A DNA stretch of 64,000 nucleotides from Rathayibacter sp. VKM Ac-2804 (lineage in GTDB: Bacteria > Actinomycetota > Actinomycetes > Actinomycetales > Microbacteriaceae): assembly GCF_009866655.1 (NCBI RefSeq), contig NZ_CP047420.1, positions 1,426,001 through 1,490,000 of the forward strand. The letters are read 5' to 3'. Positions 15,734 through 24,041 of this stretch are shown here, one piece after another. The position numbers were made by a program, and so were the translations under genes. Every line of letters begins with the position of its first letter. Position 1 is the stretch's first letter. The notes under the pieces are model-generated. The model did not search any database and had not been told where the DNA came from. It saw nothing but the letters and a program-made list of their open reading frames with translations.

Positions 15734-16360
15734 TCAGCGGTTCCAGAGCGACGGCCAGGCGACCCCGAGCTCGCGCACCAGCGAGCGCAGCGCCGGCACG
15801 GACATCCCGATCACCGTCGACGGATCGCCCTCGATCGCCGTGATGAAGCCGGCGCCCCGCCCGTCGATCGTGAACGCGCCCGCCACCTCGAGCGGCTCGC
15901 CGGTGGCCACATAGGCGTCGATCTCGTCGTCGTCGATGTCGGCGGCGAAGGAGACGGCGGCGGAGGTGACCACCCCGGTCTCGGCGACGATCCGCCCGCC
16001 GCGGTGGTCGATCAGCCAGTGGCCGGAGTGCAGGCGCCCGGTGCGGCCGCGCTGCGCCCGCCAGCGCGCGCGGGCCCGCTCGGGCTCGTGCGGCTTGCCG
16101 TGCACGACGCCGTCGAGCACGAAGGCGGAGTCGCCGCCGAGGACGAGGCCGTCGACGTCCGGCCCGAGGACGGCCGTCGCCTTCGCCCGGGCGAGCAGCG
16201 CCACGGTCGCGTCGGCGTCCAGCGCCGCTCCGCGCTCCTGCTCGGCCCGGGCGACGGCGGCGGGCTCGTCGACGGAGGAGGGGACGACGACGGGCTCGAT
16301 CCCGGTGGCCCGCAGCAGCGCGAGGCGGGCGGGGGAGGTGGAGGCGAGGTAGAGGCGCAC
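15734..16360 (-). CDS. maf: Maf-type nucleoside triphosphate pyrophosphatase
   Basis: A 208-residue Maf protein that hydrolyses modified or non-canonical dTTP/UTP-like nucleotides to the monophosphate. The N-terminal LASTSPARLALLRATG is the nucleotide-binding signature, with VLGGDSAFVLDG, HGKP and the catalytic-base Asp motif present. Start GTG 16360 has GGGAG five to six bases upstream; longer frames run into the divergent methyltransferase promoter. In M. tuberculosis it also lies between the acc genes. Transcribed divergently from the RNA methyltransferase with 44 bases between. Confidence 0.92.
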   Translation of the reverse strand: MRLYLASTSPARLALLRATGIEPVVVPSSVDEPAAVARAEQERGAALDADATVALLARAKATAVLGPDVDGLVLGGDSAFVLDGVVHGKPHEPERARARWRAQRGRTGRLHSGHWLIDHRGGRIVAETGVVTSAAVSFAADIDDDEIDAYVATGEPLEVAGAFTIDGRGAGFITAIEGDPSTVIGMSVPALRSLVRELGVAWPSLWNR

Positions 16361-16404
16361 GAGGGCTCCCTGCGATCGGGCCCACGCTGTGGGATGCTCG
16401 ACGG

Positions 16405-17709
16405 ATGGCACAGACCCCGCCCCGCGCATCCGACCCGGCCGCGGAGTCCGGCGGAGCACTCGGGACCGAGATCGAGCTCGACATTAGCAACGTGGCCCAC
16501 GGCGGCGTCTTCGTCGCCCGGCACGAGGGCCGCGTCGTCTTCGTCCCGGACGTCCTCCCCGGCGAGCGGGTCCGCGTGCGGATCAGCGAGGTCCGCCACG
16601 ACAGCTTCTGGCGGGGCGAGGCGCTCGAGGTCCTCCAGGCCTCGCCGCACCGCGTCGAGCACGTCTGGGCGCAGGCCGGCATCGACCGGCGGCCCGAGGA
16701 GCGCGTCGGCGGCGCCGAGTTCGGTCACGCCGCGCTCGCCTACCAGCGCGAGCTCAAGCGCGACGTGCTCGTCGACTCCTTCTCCCGCTTCGCCCGCCGC
16801 GAGGTCGACGTCGTCGTCGCGCCGGTCGCGGGCGACGACGAGTCCGGCGGCCTCGGCTGGCGCACGCGCAACCGCCTGCACGTGGACGACTCCGGCCGCG
16901 TCGGGCCGTACGCCGCGCGCAGTCACCACGTCGTCGACGTGGAGGGACTGCCGCTCGCGACCGCCGCCTCCTCGGCCGCGGCCCCGCTCGACCAGCGGCT
17001 GGCCCCGGGTTCCGTCGTCGACCTCGTCGACGCCGCCGGCTCGGACGGCGCGGCCGTGCTCGTGCACGACCCGTCCGACAAGCGCGCGAAGAGGGACCGC
17101 ACGGTCGTCTCCGAGTTCGTCGCCGACCGCACCTTCCGCGTCGACCGCTCCGGCTTCTGGCAGGTGCACCGCGGAGCCGCCGCGACGCTGTTCGACGCGG
17201 TCCAGACCGCCGTCGACCCGTCGCTCGCCGACGTCCGCGCCGCGAACCACGACCTCTACGGCGGAGTGGGGCTGCTCGCCGCCGCGCTGGCCGACCACCT
17301 CGGCGCCGGCGTCCGCGTCACCAGCGTCGAGAGCGACTCCCGCGCGACCGAGCACGCCCTGGAGAACCTCGCCGACCAGGTCGGTGCCCGCGCGGTCACC
17401 GCCCGGGTCGACCGCTACCTCCGCGACGCGCTCGCCCAGGCCGACGCCCGCGAGCGCGAGCGCTGGCGGGCCGCGACGGTCGTCCTCGACCCGCCCCGCG
17501 CGGGAGCGGGCCGCTCGGTCACCGACGCCCTCGTCGAGCTGGCACCTGCGCAGCTGGTCTACGTCGCCTGCGATCCGGTCGCGCTCGCCCGCGACGTCGG
17601 CGCCCTCACCGCGGGCGGCTACGAGCTCGAGCGGCTCGACGGCTTCGACCTCTTCCCGCACACCTCGCACGTGGAGGCCGTCGCCCGGCTCGTGCGCCGA
17701 GACACCTGA
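16405..17709 (+). CDS. Class I SAM-dependent RNA (uracil-5) methyltransferase, TrmA/RlmC-D family with TRAM domain
   Basis: 434 residues. The N-terminal TRAM-like RNA-binding domain covers about 20-80 (ISNVAHGGVFVARHEGRVVF... PGERVRV). A methyltransferase core follows, with DLYGGVGLLAAALADHLG as SAM motif I, VVLDPPRAGAG as motif IV, and YVACDPVALARD carrying the catalytic Cys. The N-terminal iron-sulfur Cys cluster seen in RlmD is not evident. Target (23S rRNA or tRNA uridine) cannot be told. GATGCT six bases before the ATG fits a leaderless start. Followed 38 bases later by the two-component operon. Confidence 0.9.
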   Translation: MAQTPPRASDPAAESGGALGTEIELDISNVAHGGVFVARHEGRVVFVPDVLPGERVRVRISEVRHDSFWRGEALEVLQASPHRVEHVWAQAGIDRRPEERVGGAEFGHAALAYQRELKRDVLVDSFSRFARREVDVVVAPVAGDDESGGLGWRTRNRLHVDDSGRVGPYAARSHHVVDVEGLPLATAASSAAAPLDQRLAPGSVVDLVDAAGSDGAAVLVHDPSDKRAKRDRTVVSEFVADRTFRVDRSGFWQVHRGAAATLFDAVQTAVDPSLADVRAANHDLYGGVGLLAAALADHLGAGVRVTSVESDSRATEHALENLADQVGARAVTARVDRYLRDALAQADARERERWRAATVVLDPPRAGAGRSVTDALVELAPAQLVYVACDPVALARDVGALTAGGYELERLDGFDLFPHTSHVEAVARLVRRDT

Positions 17710-17747
17710 GCGCGGCGTCGCCAGCATGAGCCCGAGGGAGACCACCG

Positions 17748-18434
17748 ATGACCGCTGAGTCCGCAGCCGCGCCGAAAGTCCGGGTCGCCATCGTCGACGA
17801 CCACGAGTCCGTCCGACTCGGCGTCGCCGCCGCGATCGAGGCCGCGGGGATGCAGGTGGTCGCCGCGGCCGAGACGGTGCGCGCGCTCGAGCAGGTCCTC
17901 GACGGCACCGAGATCGAGGTGCTCGTGCTCGACCTCTCCCTGAACGACGGCTCGAGCATCACCGCGAACGTCAAGTGGGGCCAGGTGCACGGCTCCGCCG
18001 TCCTGGTCCACAGCATCGCCGACCGCGTCGTGGCCGTGCGCGAGGCGCTCGCCGCCGGAGCGGCCGGCGTCATCCCCAAGTCCTCGCCGATGTCGACCGT
18101 GATCGCCGCCATCCGCACCGTCGCCCGCGGCGAGGTGCTGAACAATCTGGAGTGGGCCTCGGCGATCGACGCCGACGACGACTTCGCCCGGGCGGTGCTC
18201 GGCCGGCGCGAGCGCGACGTCCTGCACCTCTACGCCTCCGGTCTGCCGCTCAAGCTGGTCGCCGACCGCCTGCAGATCTCGGTCTCGACGGCCAAGGAGT
18301 ACCTCGACCGGATCCGCGACAAGTACGTCGAGATCGGGCGGCCGGCGCCGACGAAGGTCGACCTGCTGCGGCGCGCCGTCGAGGACGGCATCCTCCCGGG
18401 CATCGATCCGGACGACGGCGATGCCGGCCGCTGA
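17748..18434 (+). CDS. NarL/LuxR-family response regulator
   Basis: 228 residues. Receiver domain: acidic pair Asp17-Asp18, phospho-acceptor Asp62 (LVLDLSLNDG), and Lys111. Output: LuxR-type helix-turn-helix at about 160-210 (RRERDVLHLYASGLPLKLVA...STAKEYLDRIR). GGGAGACC precedes the ATG. Overlaps the histidine kinase gene by 14 bases, so the kinase is its cognate partner. Target genes are unknown; palindromes at 20718-20750 just past the operon are possible binding sites. Confidence 0.93.
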   Translation: MTAESAAAPKVRVAIVDDHESVRLGVAAAIEAAGMQVVAAAETVRALEQVLDGTEIEVLVLDLSLNDGSSITANVKWGQVHGSAVLVHSIADRVVAVREALAAGAAGVIPKSSPMSTVIAAIRTVARGEVLNNLEWASAIDADDDFARAVLGRRERDVLHLYASGLPLKLVADRLQISVSTAKEYLDRIRDKYVEIGRPAPTKVDLLRRAVEDGILPGIDPDDGDAGR

Positions 18435-19632
18435 GATCGTCCCGGCCCGCGCCCCCGCGAACCGCGAGCGCATCGACCGGATCATCAGCACGGTCGTCTC
18501 CTTCTTCGGCTTCGGCTTCGCACTGCAGACCGTCCCGCCGATCCTCGGCCAGCTGCCGGTCCTGCGGCCCGAGGTCGCGTGGCCCGTGCTGGCCGTCGTC
18601 TTCGGAGCACTCGGGGCCTCGGTGGTCACGGCGGTGCTCCGCCGCGGCACGCAGGTCAGCGGGGCCGTCGTGGCCGCGTCGCTCCTGCTCGCGCTGCTCA
18701 CCTGGCCGCTGACGATCCGCACCGGCGCCGCCCCCGAGGAGACGCCGTGGATCTGGTACCTGCTGACCATCGGCACGGCCTTCTGCACGATCGTCGCGCC
18801 GCTGCGGCTCGCCATCGCCTACGCCGCTGTCACCACCCTCCTGTTCGGCGTCCTCCGCGTGCTGCCCTCGGGCGGCGGCGCCTCGCCGACCCGCGCGGCC
18901 CTCGACGCCGTCTACGTGGGCATCGTCGGCTTCGTGATGCTGGTGCTGATCACCGTGCTCCGGCAGTCGGCGGACCGGGTGGACCGCGCGCAGCGCACGG
19001 CGATGGAGCAGTACGAGGGGGCGATGCGCCAGCACGCCGGCGAGGTCGAGCGCGTCGAGGTGGACGCCCTCGTGCACGACAACGTCCTGGCGACCCTGCT
19101 GGCCGCGGCGACGGCCGAGTCCGGCGCCGAGCGCGCGCTGGTGTCCTCGATGGCGCGGAAGACGCTCTCGGTGCTGCTCCCGGACGAGGAGTCCGACCTC
19201 GACGCGGGCGAGGTGCCGCTGGAGCTGCTCGAGCGCCAGCTGTCGCACGCGGCCTCGACGTTCGTCGCGGACTTCGAGGTGGTCGTCGACGAGGCGGCGG
19301 ATCCGCGGACCACCACGATGCCGCGGCCGGTCGCCGAAGCGGTCCTCGGCGCGGTCTGGCAGGCCCTGACCAACAGCGTCCAGCACGCCGGGCCGAGCGA
19401 CGCCGTCCGCCGGTCCGTCCACGGTCGCCTCTCCGCCTGCTCCGTCGAGGTGGTCGTCGAGGACGACGGCCGCGGCTTCCTCCTCGCCGACGTCCCGCGC
19501 GAGCGGCTCGGCATCCGGCTCTCGATCCTCGACCGCGTGCACCAGGTCCAGGGCTCGGCGCAGGTCCACACGGTCCCGGGCGAGGGCACCCGGGTCGTCG
19601 TCGTCTGGCCGGCCCCGCGGGGCGCCTCGTGA
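18421..19632 (+). CDS. NarL-type sensor histidine kinase, integral membrane
   Basis: 403 residues. Five or six transmembrane segments fill residues 20-182 with hardly any extracellular loop, so a membrane or intracellular cue is likely. The coiled linker (190-215) leads to the dimerisation/phosphorylation site ALVHDNVLATLL, His219, an H-D-N variant of the HisKA_3 box. The ATPase half has the N box TNSVQHA (Asn318) and G box VEDDGRGF, and ends VPGEGTRVVVVWP. Its stop overlaps the next start by GTGA. Confidence 0.9.
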   Translation: MPAAEIVPARAPANRERIDRIISTVVSFFGFGFALQTVPPILGQLPVLRPEVAWPVLAVVFGALGASVVTAVLRRGTQVSGAVVAASLLLALLTWPLTIRTGAAPEETPWIWYLLTIGTAFCTIVAPLRLAIAYAAVTTLLFGVLRVLPSGGGASPTRAALDAVYVGIVGFVMLVLITVLRQSADRVDRAQRTAMEQYEGAMRQHAGEVERVEVDALVHDNVLATLLAAATAESGAERALVSSMARKTLSVLLPDEESDLDAGEVPLELLERQLSHAASTFVADFEVVVDEAADPRTTTMPRPVAEAVLGAVWQALTNSVQHAGPSDAVRRSVHGRLSACSVEVVVEDDGRGFLLADVPRERLGIRLSILDRVHQVQGSAQVHTVPGEGTRVVVVWPAPRGAS

Positions 19633-20672
19633 TCACCTACCCGCGACCGCTCCTCTACGCCCTGGGCGGCGGATTCTCGCTCTACCACGTCGTCCTCGCC
19701 TTCTTCTCCTACCGCCTCGCGCCCGCGACGCCCGCCGATCTGCTCGCCGTCGGCCTCTACGTCGTCGCCACCGTGATCGCGCTCCTGCCGGGCACGGCCG
19801 CGCGGATGAACGCGGTGACCGCCTGGGCGATGGCGGGAGTGGCGGTGGCACTGCCGCTGCTCGTCTCGCCGTCGCTGGACCCCGGCGCCTCCAACGGCTA
19901 CTCCACCTGGTACATCGCGGCCGTCGGCACGCTGATGACGATCGTCTGCGCGTGCCGGCGTCCGCTGGCGGCGTGGACAGGGATGGCGTTCCTGATCGTG
20001 CACACCAGCGTCTGGGCGGGCCCGGTCGCCCTCGCCACCCTCGGCGTCGTCGGCGGCATCGCCTGGGTCGGCATCGCGCAGCTCCTGATCATCGAGCTCG
20101 GCCGCGCCGGCTCCGAGGCGCGCGTGCTCGAGGCCGCCGAGCGGGCCGCCGCGTCCTGGCGGGCGGCGGAGGAGGCGCATCTCTCGGAGCGCGAGGTCCG
20201 GCTCGAGCAGACCCGTGCCATCGCCTCCGAGATGCTGCTGCGGATCGCCACGAGCCCGGTCGGCCTCAGCGACGAGGAGCGCCGCGAGTGCGCCCTGCTG
20301 GAGGCGTCGGTCCGCGACGAGATCCGGGGCAGGCGGCTGCTCGACGACGACGTCCGTCGGATCGTGCTCGAGGCGCGCCGCCGCGGCGTGACCGTGTCGG
20401 TGCTGGACGACGGCGGCCTCGACCGGACCACGGAGGCGGAGAGCCGCCGGGTCCTGGGCGAGCTCGCCCACGCGCTCAGCGGCATCGGCGAGGGAGTCGA
20501 CCGGGTCGTCGTCCGCACCGCCTCGCCCGACTCGCCGTCCGCGGTGACGGTCGTGGGGCTGCGGACCGCCGGCGACGGCAGCGCGGGCGCCCTCGGCTCG
20601 GACGACGCGGGCGACGAGGTGGACGCCTGGGTCGAGATCCGCCGCGACGAGCAGCGCGTCCTCGAGGACTGA
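19629..20672 (+). CDS. Membrane protein resembling a degenerate histidine kinase, third gene of the two-component operon
   Basis: 347 residues from GTG 19629, coupled (GTGA) to the kinase gene. Residues 1-155 contain about five or six hydrophobic helices in the same arrangement as the kinase, followed by an Ala/Arg/Glu-rich coiled coil (160-215). The C-terminal half looks like a kinase catalytic region by position and secondary pattern, but there is no H-box His, no N box and no DxGxG. It may sense for, or inhibit, the neighbouring kinase. No family name is recognised; the kinase relationship is inferred from layout. Confidence 0.8.
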   Translation: MITYPRPLLYALGGGFSLYHVVLAFFSYRLAPATPADLLAVGLYVVATVIALLPGTAARMNAVTAWAMAGVAVALPLLVSPSLDPGASNGYSTWYIAAVGTLMTIVCACRRPLAAWTGMAFLIVHTSVWAGPVALATLGVVGGIAWVGIAQLLIIELGRAGSEARVLEAAERAAASWRAAEEAHLSEREVRLEQTRAIASEMLLRIATSPVGLSDEERRECALLEASVRDEIRGRRLLDDDVRRIVLEARRRGVTVSVLDDGGLDRTTEAESRRVLGELAHALSGIGEGVDRVVVRTASPDSPSAVTVVGLRTAGDGSAGALGSDDAGDEVDAWVEIRRDEQRVLED

Positions 20673-20787
20673 GCGTCCCCGGCCGAGTGGTGTGCGGGCG
20701 ACCGCGAGCCGGACCGGTCGGACACGTCCGATCGTCCGGTGACACCGGACCTGGCACACACAGCAGATCGACCGGTTAAAAGAGTGC

Positions 20788-20828
20788 GGCGGGCTGTCCA
20801 CTCCTCCGAAGAGGGGGCCCAGCCCGCC
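20788..20828 (+). terminator. Compound hairpin downstream of the two-component operon
   Basis: Outer 9-bp stem GGCGGGCTG/CAGCCCGCC and an inner six-pair stem CTCCTC-CGAA-GAGGGG (one G-U). Confidence 0.5.
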
Positions 20829-20837
20829 GTCAAACCC

Positions 20838-20874
20838 CGAGTGAGGGTGACAACCCGAATGTCACCCTCACTCG
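20838..20874. terminator. Perfect 15-bp hairpin
   Basis: CGAGTGAGGGTGACA and TGTCACCCTCACTCG with loop ACCCGAA, followed by CCCCCAAAA. Symmetric enough to stop transcription from either side; it could also be an operator pair. Confidence 0.5.
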
Positions 20875-21075
20875 CCCCCAAAACACCCGCCTGCTTACCC
20901 TGGTCGGCGAGTGATTGGCGATGCCCCCTCCGAGGAGTGAACACCTAACACGGATAATCATGCCCAGGACCGGGAGTGGCAGGTAGTCGGCACTTTAGGG
21001 GACTAATCGGGGGACAAAATCCGCGTTCCGGTGGATCGTTCCCGGTGCGGCCCGCCCGGAGGGGTGGAAGCGCTC

Positions 21076-21315
21076 TCAGCCGGAGAACGAGCGCCAGGCC
21101 CCGGGCGCCGGCTGCAGGGGCGCACGGACGGCCGCGGCGCGGTCGCTCCAGCCGCCGCTGGGCATCACCGGCACCTCGGCGACGGGATGCGACTGCGCGG
21201 CGAGGGCGGTCACGACCGCGGTCACCGCGGCGATCTCGCGCGCGTCGAGTCCCGGGGTGCCGATGACGACGGCGGGCGAGGTGACGACGGAGGGGGCGGA
21301 GTCGGCTGCGCTCAT
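21076..21315 (-). CDS. accE: Acyl-CoA carboxylase epsilon subunit (AccE type)
   Basis: A 79-residue acidic/Ala-rich small protein. The core VVIGTPGLDAREIAAVTAVVTALA matches the conserved helix (G-x-P-x-x-E-E-x-A-A-L) of actinobacterial AccE/PccE proteins, and the Trp-Ser-Asp-Arg-Ala plus C-terminal PGAWRSFSG is the usual ending. These subunits stabilise the alpha-beta complex. ATG 21315 has TACCGT six bases upstream. Unlike M. tuberculosis, it is separated from the beta-subunit gene by the lysyltransferase gene. Confidence 0.82.
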   Translation of the reverse strand: MSAADSAPSVVTSPAVVIGTPGLDAREIAAVTAVVTALAAQSHPVAEVPVMPSGGWSDRAAAVRAPLQPAPGAWRSFSG

Positions 21316-21427
21316 CCCGCGACGGTACCGCATGCCGTTCACGGTCCCGCGCCCGAGCCGGTGACTATGCTGACGCCGGACGCCGCCGGAGCGACGCCCG
21401 TCCCGTCCCGAACAGGAGTGTTCCCGC

Positions 21428-24034
21428 ATGCCGTCGTGGTCCCTCAAGCGCGGCCGCGCCTCCGTCCACCGCGTCGCCGCGGTGGTGCGCTCCTCTCCCG
21501 CGGCCTTCGCGACGACACTGGTCATCCTGCTCGCGAGCGCGGTCGCCGGCACCCTCGCCGGCCCGGCGAGCGGGGAGACCGGCTCGTGGTGGGCGGCGAG
21601 CGCCGGCACGATCCTCGGCGGCCGCCCCTGGGCCGCGGTCACCGGTCTGCTGATCGCGTCGGGACCGCCCGCGCTCCTGCTCGTCCTGCTCCTGCTGCTG
21701 CCGCTGCTGATCGCCGCCGAGCACCGGCTGGGCGCGCGCCGGCTGGTCGTCGCCTTCCTGCTCACCGGGGCGATCGGCACGGCCCTGGGCGCCGCCCTGC
21801 AGAGCATCGGCGCGTCGGTGGGCGAGTGGTGGGCGGGTGACACGGTGGGCGACCTCACCTTCGACCCGCTGATCGGCGGCGTCGGCGCACTCCTGGCCGC
21901 GACGGCCTTCATGGGCGGTCTCTGGCGCCGCCGGCTCCGGGTCACCGTGTTCGCGGTGGTGCTGATGTTCGTCCTCTACGCGGGCGACTCCGCGGACGTC
22001 TACCGCCTCCTCGCGGGCGCGGCGGGCCTCGCGATCGGCGCGGTGATGGCGCACGGGGTGAGCGGCCTGCGCCCGCGGCGTCCTGCGCCGAGCTCGCACC
22101 GGGAGTCGCGCGCCCTGCTCGCCTCGGTGGTCGCGGTGACCGCCCTCGGTCCGCTCGTCGCCGTGCTCTCGGACTCGGGCTACGGGCCGTTCTCCTTCCT
22201 CGGGCGGCTGCTGCAGAGCGCCTTCACCGGAGGCGGGGATCTCGACGATCCCTGCGGTGCGACGGTGCGGCACTGCGCGCACCACGTGCGGCTCAACCTG
22301 ATCTCGCCCGGACCGATCCTGCTCACCTTCGTCCCGATGATCCTGCTCCTCGTCGCGGCCTCCGGGCTGCGCTCCGGGCGCCGCCTCGGCCTGCTGCTCG
22401 CGATCGGCGTGAACGCCGCCATCGCGATCCTCGACGTGGTGCTGCTGCAGCGCGCGGCACGGCACCCGGACTTCCAGTACTACGCCGAGTACCTGCTCTG
22501 GGTCGCCACCACGGTGATCGTGCCGGTCGGGGTGATCGTCCTCCTGGCGGTCAGCAGCCGGCACTTCACGATCCGGGCGCCGCGGGCGTCGGCGCGCCGC
22601 TGGTCGCTGGTGGTGGCGATCGGCTTCGTCGTCTCGCTCGGCGGCTACCTCGCGCTCTCCGCCTCGACGCGGACCAGCTTCGAGCCGGTGCTCGGGATCG
22701 GCCGGCTCCTGCTCGACGGGCTGCTGCGCTTCGTGCCGTCGAGCTTCCTCGGCGGTCACGGCCTGCTGGCGGTGCCGCGCGAGCCGCTCGCCAGGATCGG
22801 CTTCGAGTGGGTCGGGCCGGTCTTCTGGCTCCTGGTCGTCGTCGCGGTGATCTCGCTCCTGCGGGCGACCGACGTGCAGGGCGTGCGCGGCGACGAGGCC
22901 GTGTACCGCCGCCTGCTGGTGCGCCACGGCGCCGGCAGCCTCGGCCACCAGGGCACCTGGCAGGGCAACGAGCACTGGATCGCCCCCGACGGCGAGGGCG
23001 GCGTCGCCTACCGCGTCGTCGGCGGCGTCGCCATCACGCTCTCCGACCCGGCCTGCGCGCCCGAGCGGCGCGAGGAGGTCGTGGCGGGGTTCGTCGCGTT
23101 CTGCGACGAGCGCAGCTGGACGCCGGTGTTCTACAGCGTCCACGACGAGCTGCTGCCGGTCTTCGACGGCCTCGGCTGGTCGCGGATCTCGGTGGGCGAG
23201 GAGACGATCATCGAGCTCGGCGGCTTCGAGCTGACCGGGAAGCGCTGGCAGAAGGTGCGCTATCCGCTCACCCGCGCGATCAAGCTCGGCATCGAGCCGG
23301 TCTGGACGACCTGGCCGGAGCTGTCGCTCGGCATGGCCAGCCAGATCGTCGACCTGTCCGAGAAGTGGGTGTCCGAGAAGGCGCTGCCCGAGATGGGGTT
23401 CACGCTGGGCGGCATCGACGAGGCGCGCGACCCCGACGTCGCGCTGCTGCTGGCCGTCGGTCCGGACGGCGTGCTGCAGGGGGTGACCAGCTGGCTGCCC
23501 GTGCACCGCGACGGCCGGATCATCGGCTGGACGCTCGACTTCATGCGCCGCTCCGACGAGGCGATGCCCGGGATCATGGAGTTCCTGATCGCCTCCGCCG
23601 CTCTGCGCGCGCAGGAGCAGGGCGCGGAGTTCGTCTCGCTGTCAGGCGCACCGCTCGCGACGGCGCCGGTGCCGGAGGGGGAGCAGCCGCCCGAGCCGAC
23701 CGCGCTCTCGGGCCTGCTCGAGTTCCTGGCGCGGACGCTGGAGCCGGCCTACGGCTTCACCTCGCTGTTCCGCTTCAAGGCCAAGTTCCACCCGCGCTAC
23801 GAGGGGCTCTGGATGGCGTACCCGGACGCGCTGCAGCTGCCGCGGATCGGCGCGGCGATCGGGCGCGCCTACCTGCCGGACGTGTCCCCGCGCGAGGCGC
23901 TCGCCTTCGCGCGGGCACTGGGCGCCCGGCCGGAGGAGAAGGCGCCGCCCGCCGGGAAGCCGGCGGTGCAGGAGAAGCCGGCGCCGAGCGAGCCGACGGC
24001 GCCGGCGCACGAGAAGGCGCCGACGGCTCGCTGA
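21428..24034 (+). CDS. MprF/LysX-like lysylphosphatidylglycerol synthetase family membrane protein (DUF2156)
   Basis: 868 residues. The first 230 residues form a rhomboid-like bundle of about six helices; further helices reach about residue 485. A DUF2156/LPG synthetase catalytic domain covers about 490-830 (HGAGSLGHQGTWQGNEHW, VFYSVHDELLPVFDGLGW, EFVSLSGAPLA, FRFKAKFHPRYEGLW). The last 40 residues are an Ala/Pro/Lys-rich tail. Family members transfer an amino acid from aminoacyl-tRNA to phosphatidylglycerol, lowering surface charge. AGGAG nine bases before the ATG. It separates accE from accD, and is convergent with accD, leaving seven bases. Confidence 0.86.
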   Translation: MPSWSLKRGRASVHRVAAVVRSSPAAFATTLVILLASAVAGTLAGPASGETGSWWAASAGTILGGRPWAAVTGLLIASGPPALLLVLLLLLPLLIAAEHRLGARRLVVAFLLTGAIGTALGAALQSIGASVGEWWAGDTVGDLTFDPLIGGVGALLAATAFMGGLWRRRLRVTVFAVVLMFVLYAGDSADVYRLLAGAAGLAIGAVMAHGVSGLRPRRPAPSSHRESRALLASVVAVTALGPLVAVLSDSGYGPFSFLGRLLQSAFTGGGDLDDPCGATVRHCAHHVRLNLISPGPILLTFVPMILLLVAASGLRSGRRLGLLLAIGVNAAIAILDVVLLQRAARHPDFQYYAEYLLWVATTVIVPVGVIVLLAVSSRHFTIRAPRASARRWSLVVAIGFVVSLGGYLALSASTRTSFEPVLGIGRLLLDGLLRFVPSSFLGGHGLLAVPREPLARIGFEWVGPVFWLLVVVAVISLLRATDVQGVRGDEAVYRRLLVRHGAGSLGHQGTWQGNEHWIAPDGEGGVAYRVVGGVAITLSDPACAPERREEVVAGFVAFCDERSWTPVFYSVHDELLPVFDGLGWSRISVGEETIIELGGFELTGKRWQKVRYPLTRAIKLGIEPVWTTWPELSLGMASQIVDLSEKWVSEKALPEMGFTLGGIDEARDPDVALLLAVGPDGVLQGVTSWLPVHRDGRIIGWTLDFMRRSDEAMPGIMEFLIASAALRAQEQGAEFVSLSGAPLATAPVPEGEQPPEPTALSGLLEFLARTLEPAYGFTSLFRFKAKFHPRYEGLWMAYPDALQLPRIGAAIGRAYLPDVSPREALAFARALGARPEEKAPPAGKPAVQEKPAPSEPTAPAHEKAPTAR

Positions 24035-24041
24035 GCGCGGC

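Larger units (their letters stand above)
20673..21075. other. 403-base structured intergenic region between convergent operons
   Basis: Visibly less GC-rich than the genes around it. It contains, in order: TCGGAC-AC-GTCCGA (20718-20731); GTCCGGT-GAC-ACCGGAC (20734-20750); a compound hairpin at 20788-20828; a perfect 15-bp hairpin at 20838-20874; then about 200 bases with no strong pairing but A/T-rich patches (GATAAT at 20953-20958, TTTAGGGGACTAAT near 20994). No convincing protein: the open frame at 20739-20948 lacks a ribosome site and crosses the hairpins. Terminators for both operons explain part of it; a small RNA is possible. Confidence 0.6.

Noticed and set aside
20739..20948. A 69-codon open frame in the structured intergenic region
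   Set aside because: No ribosome site, Arg/Pro/Ser-rich, and it crosses two strong hairpins; codon pattern unlike neighbouring genes.
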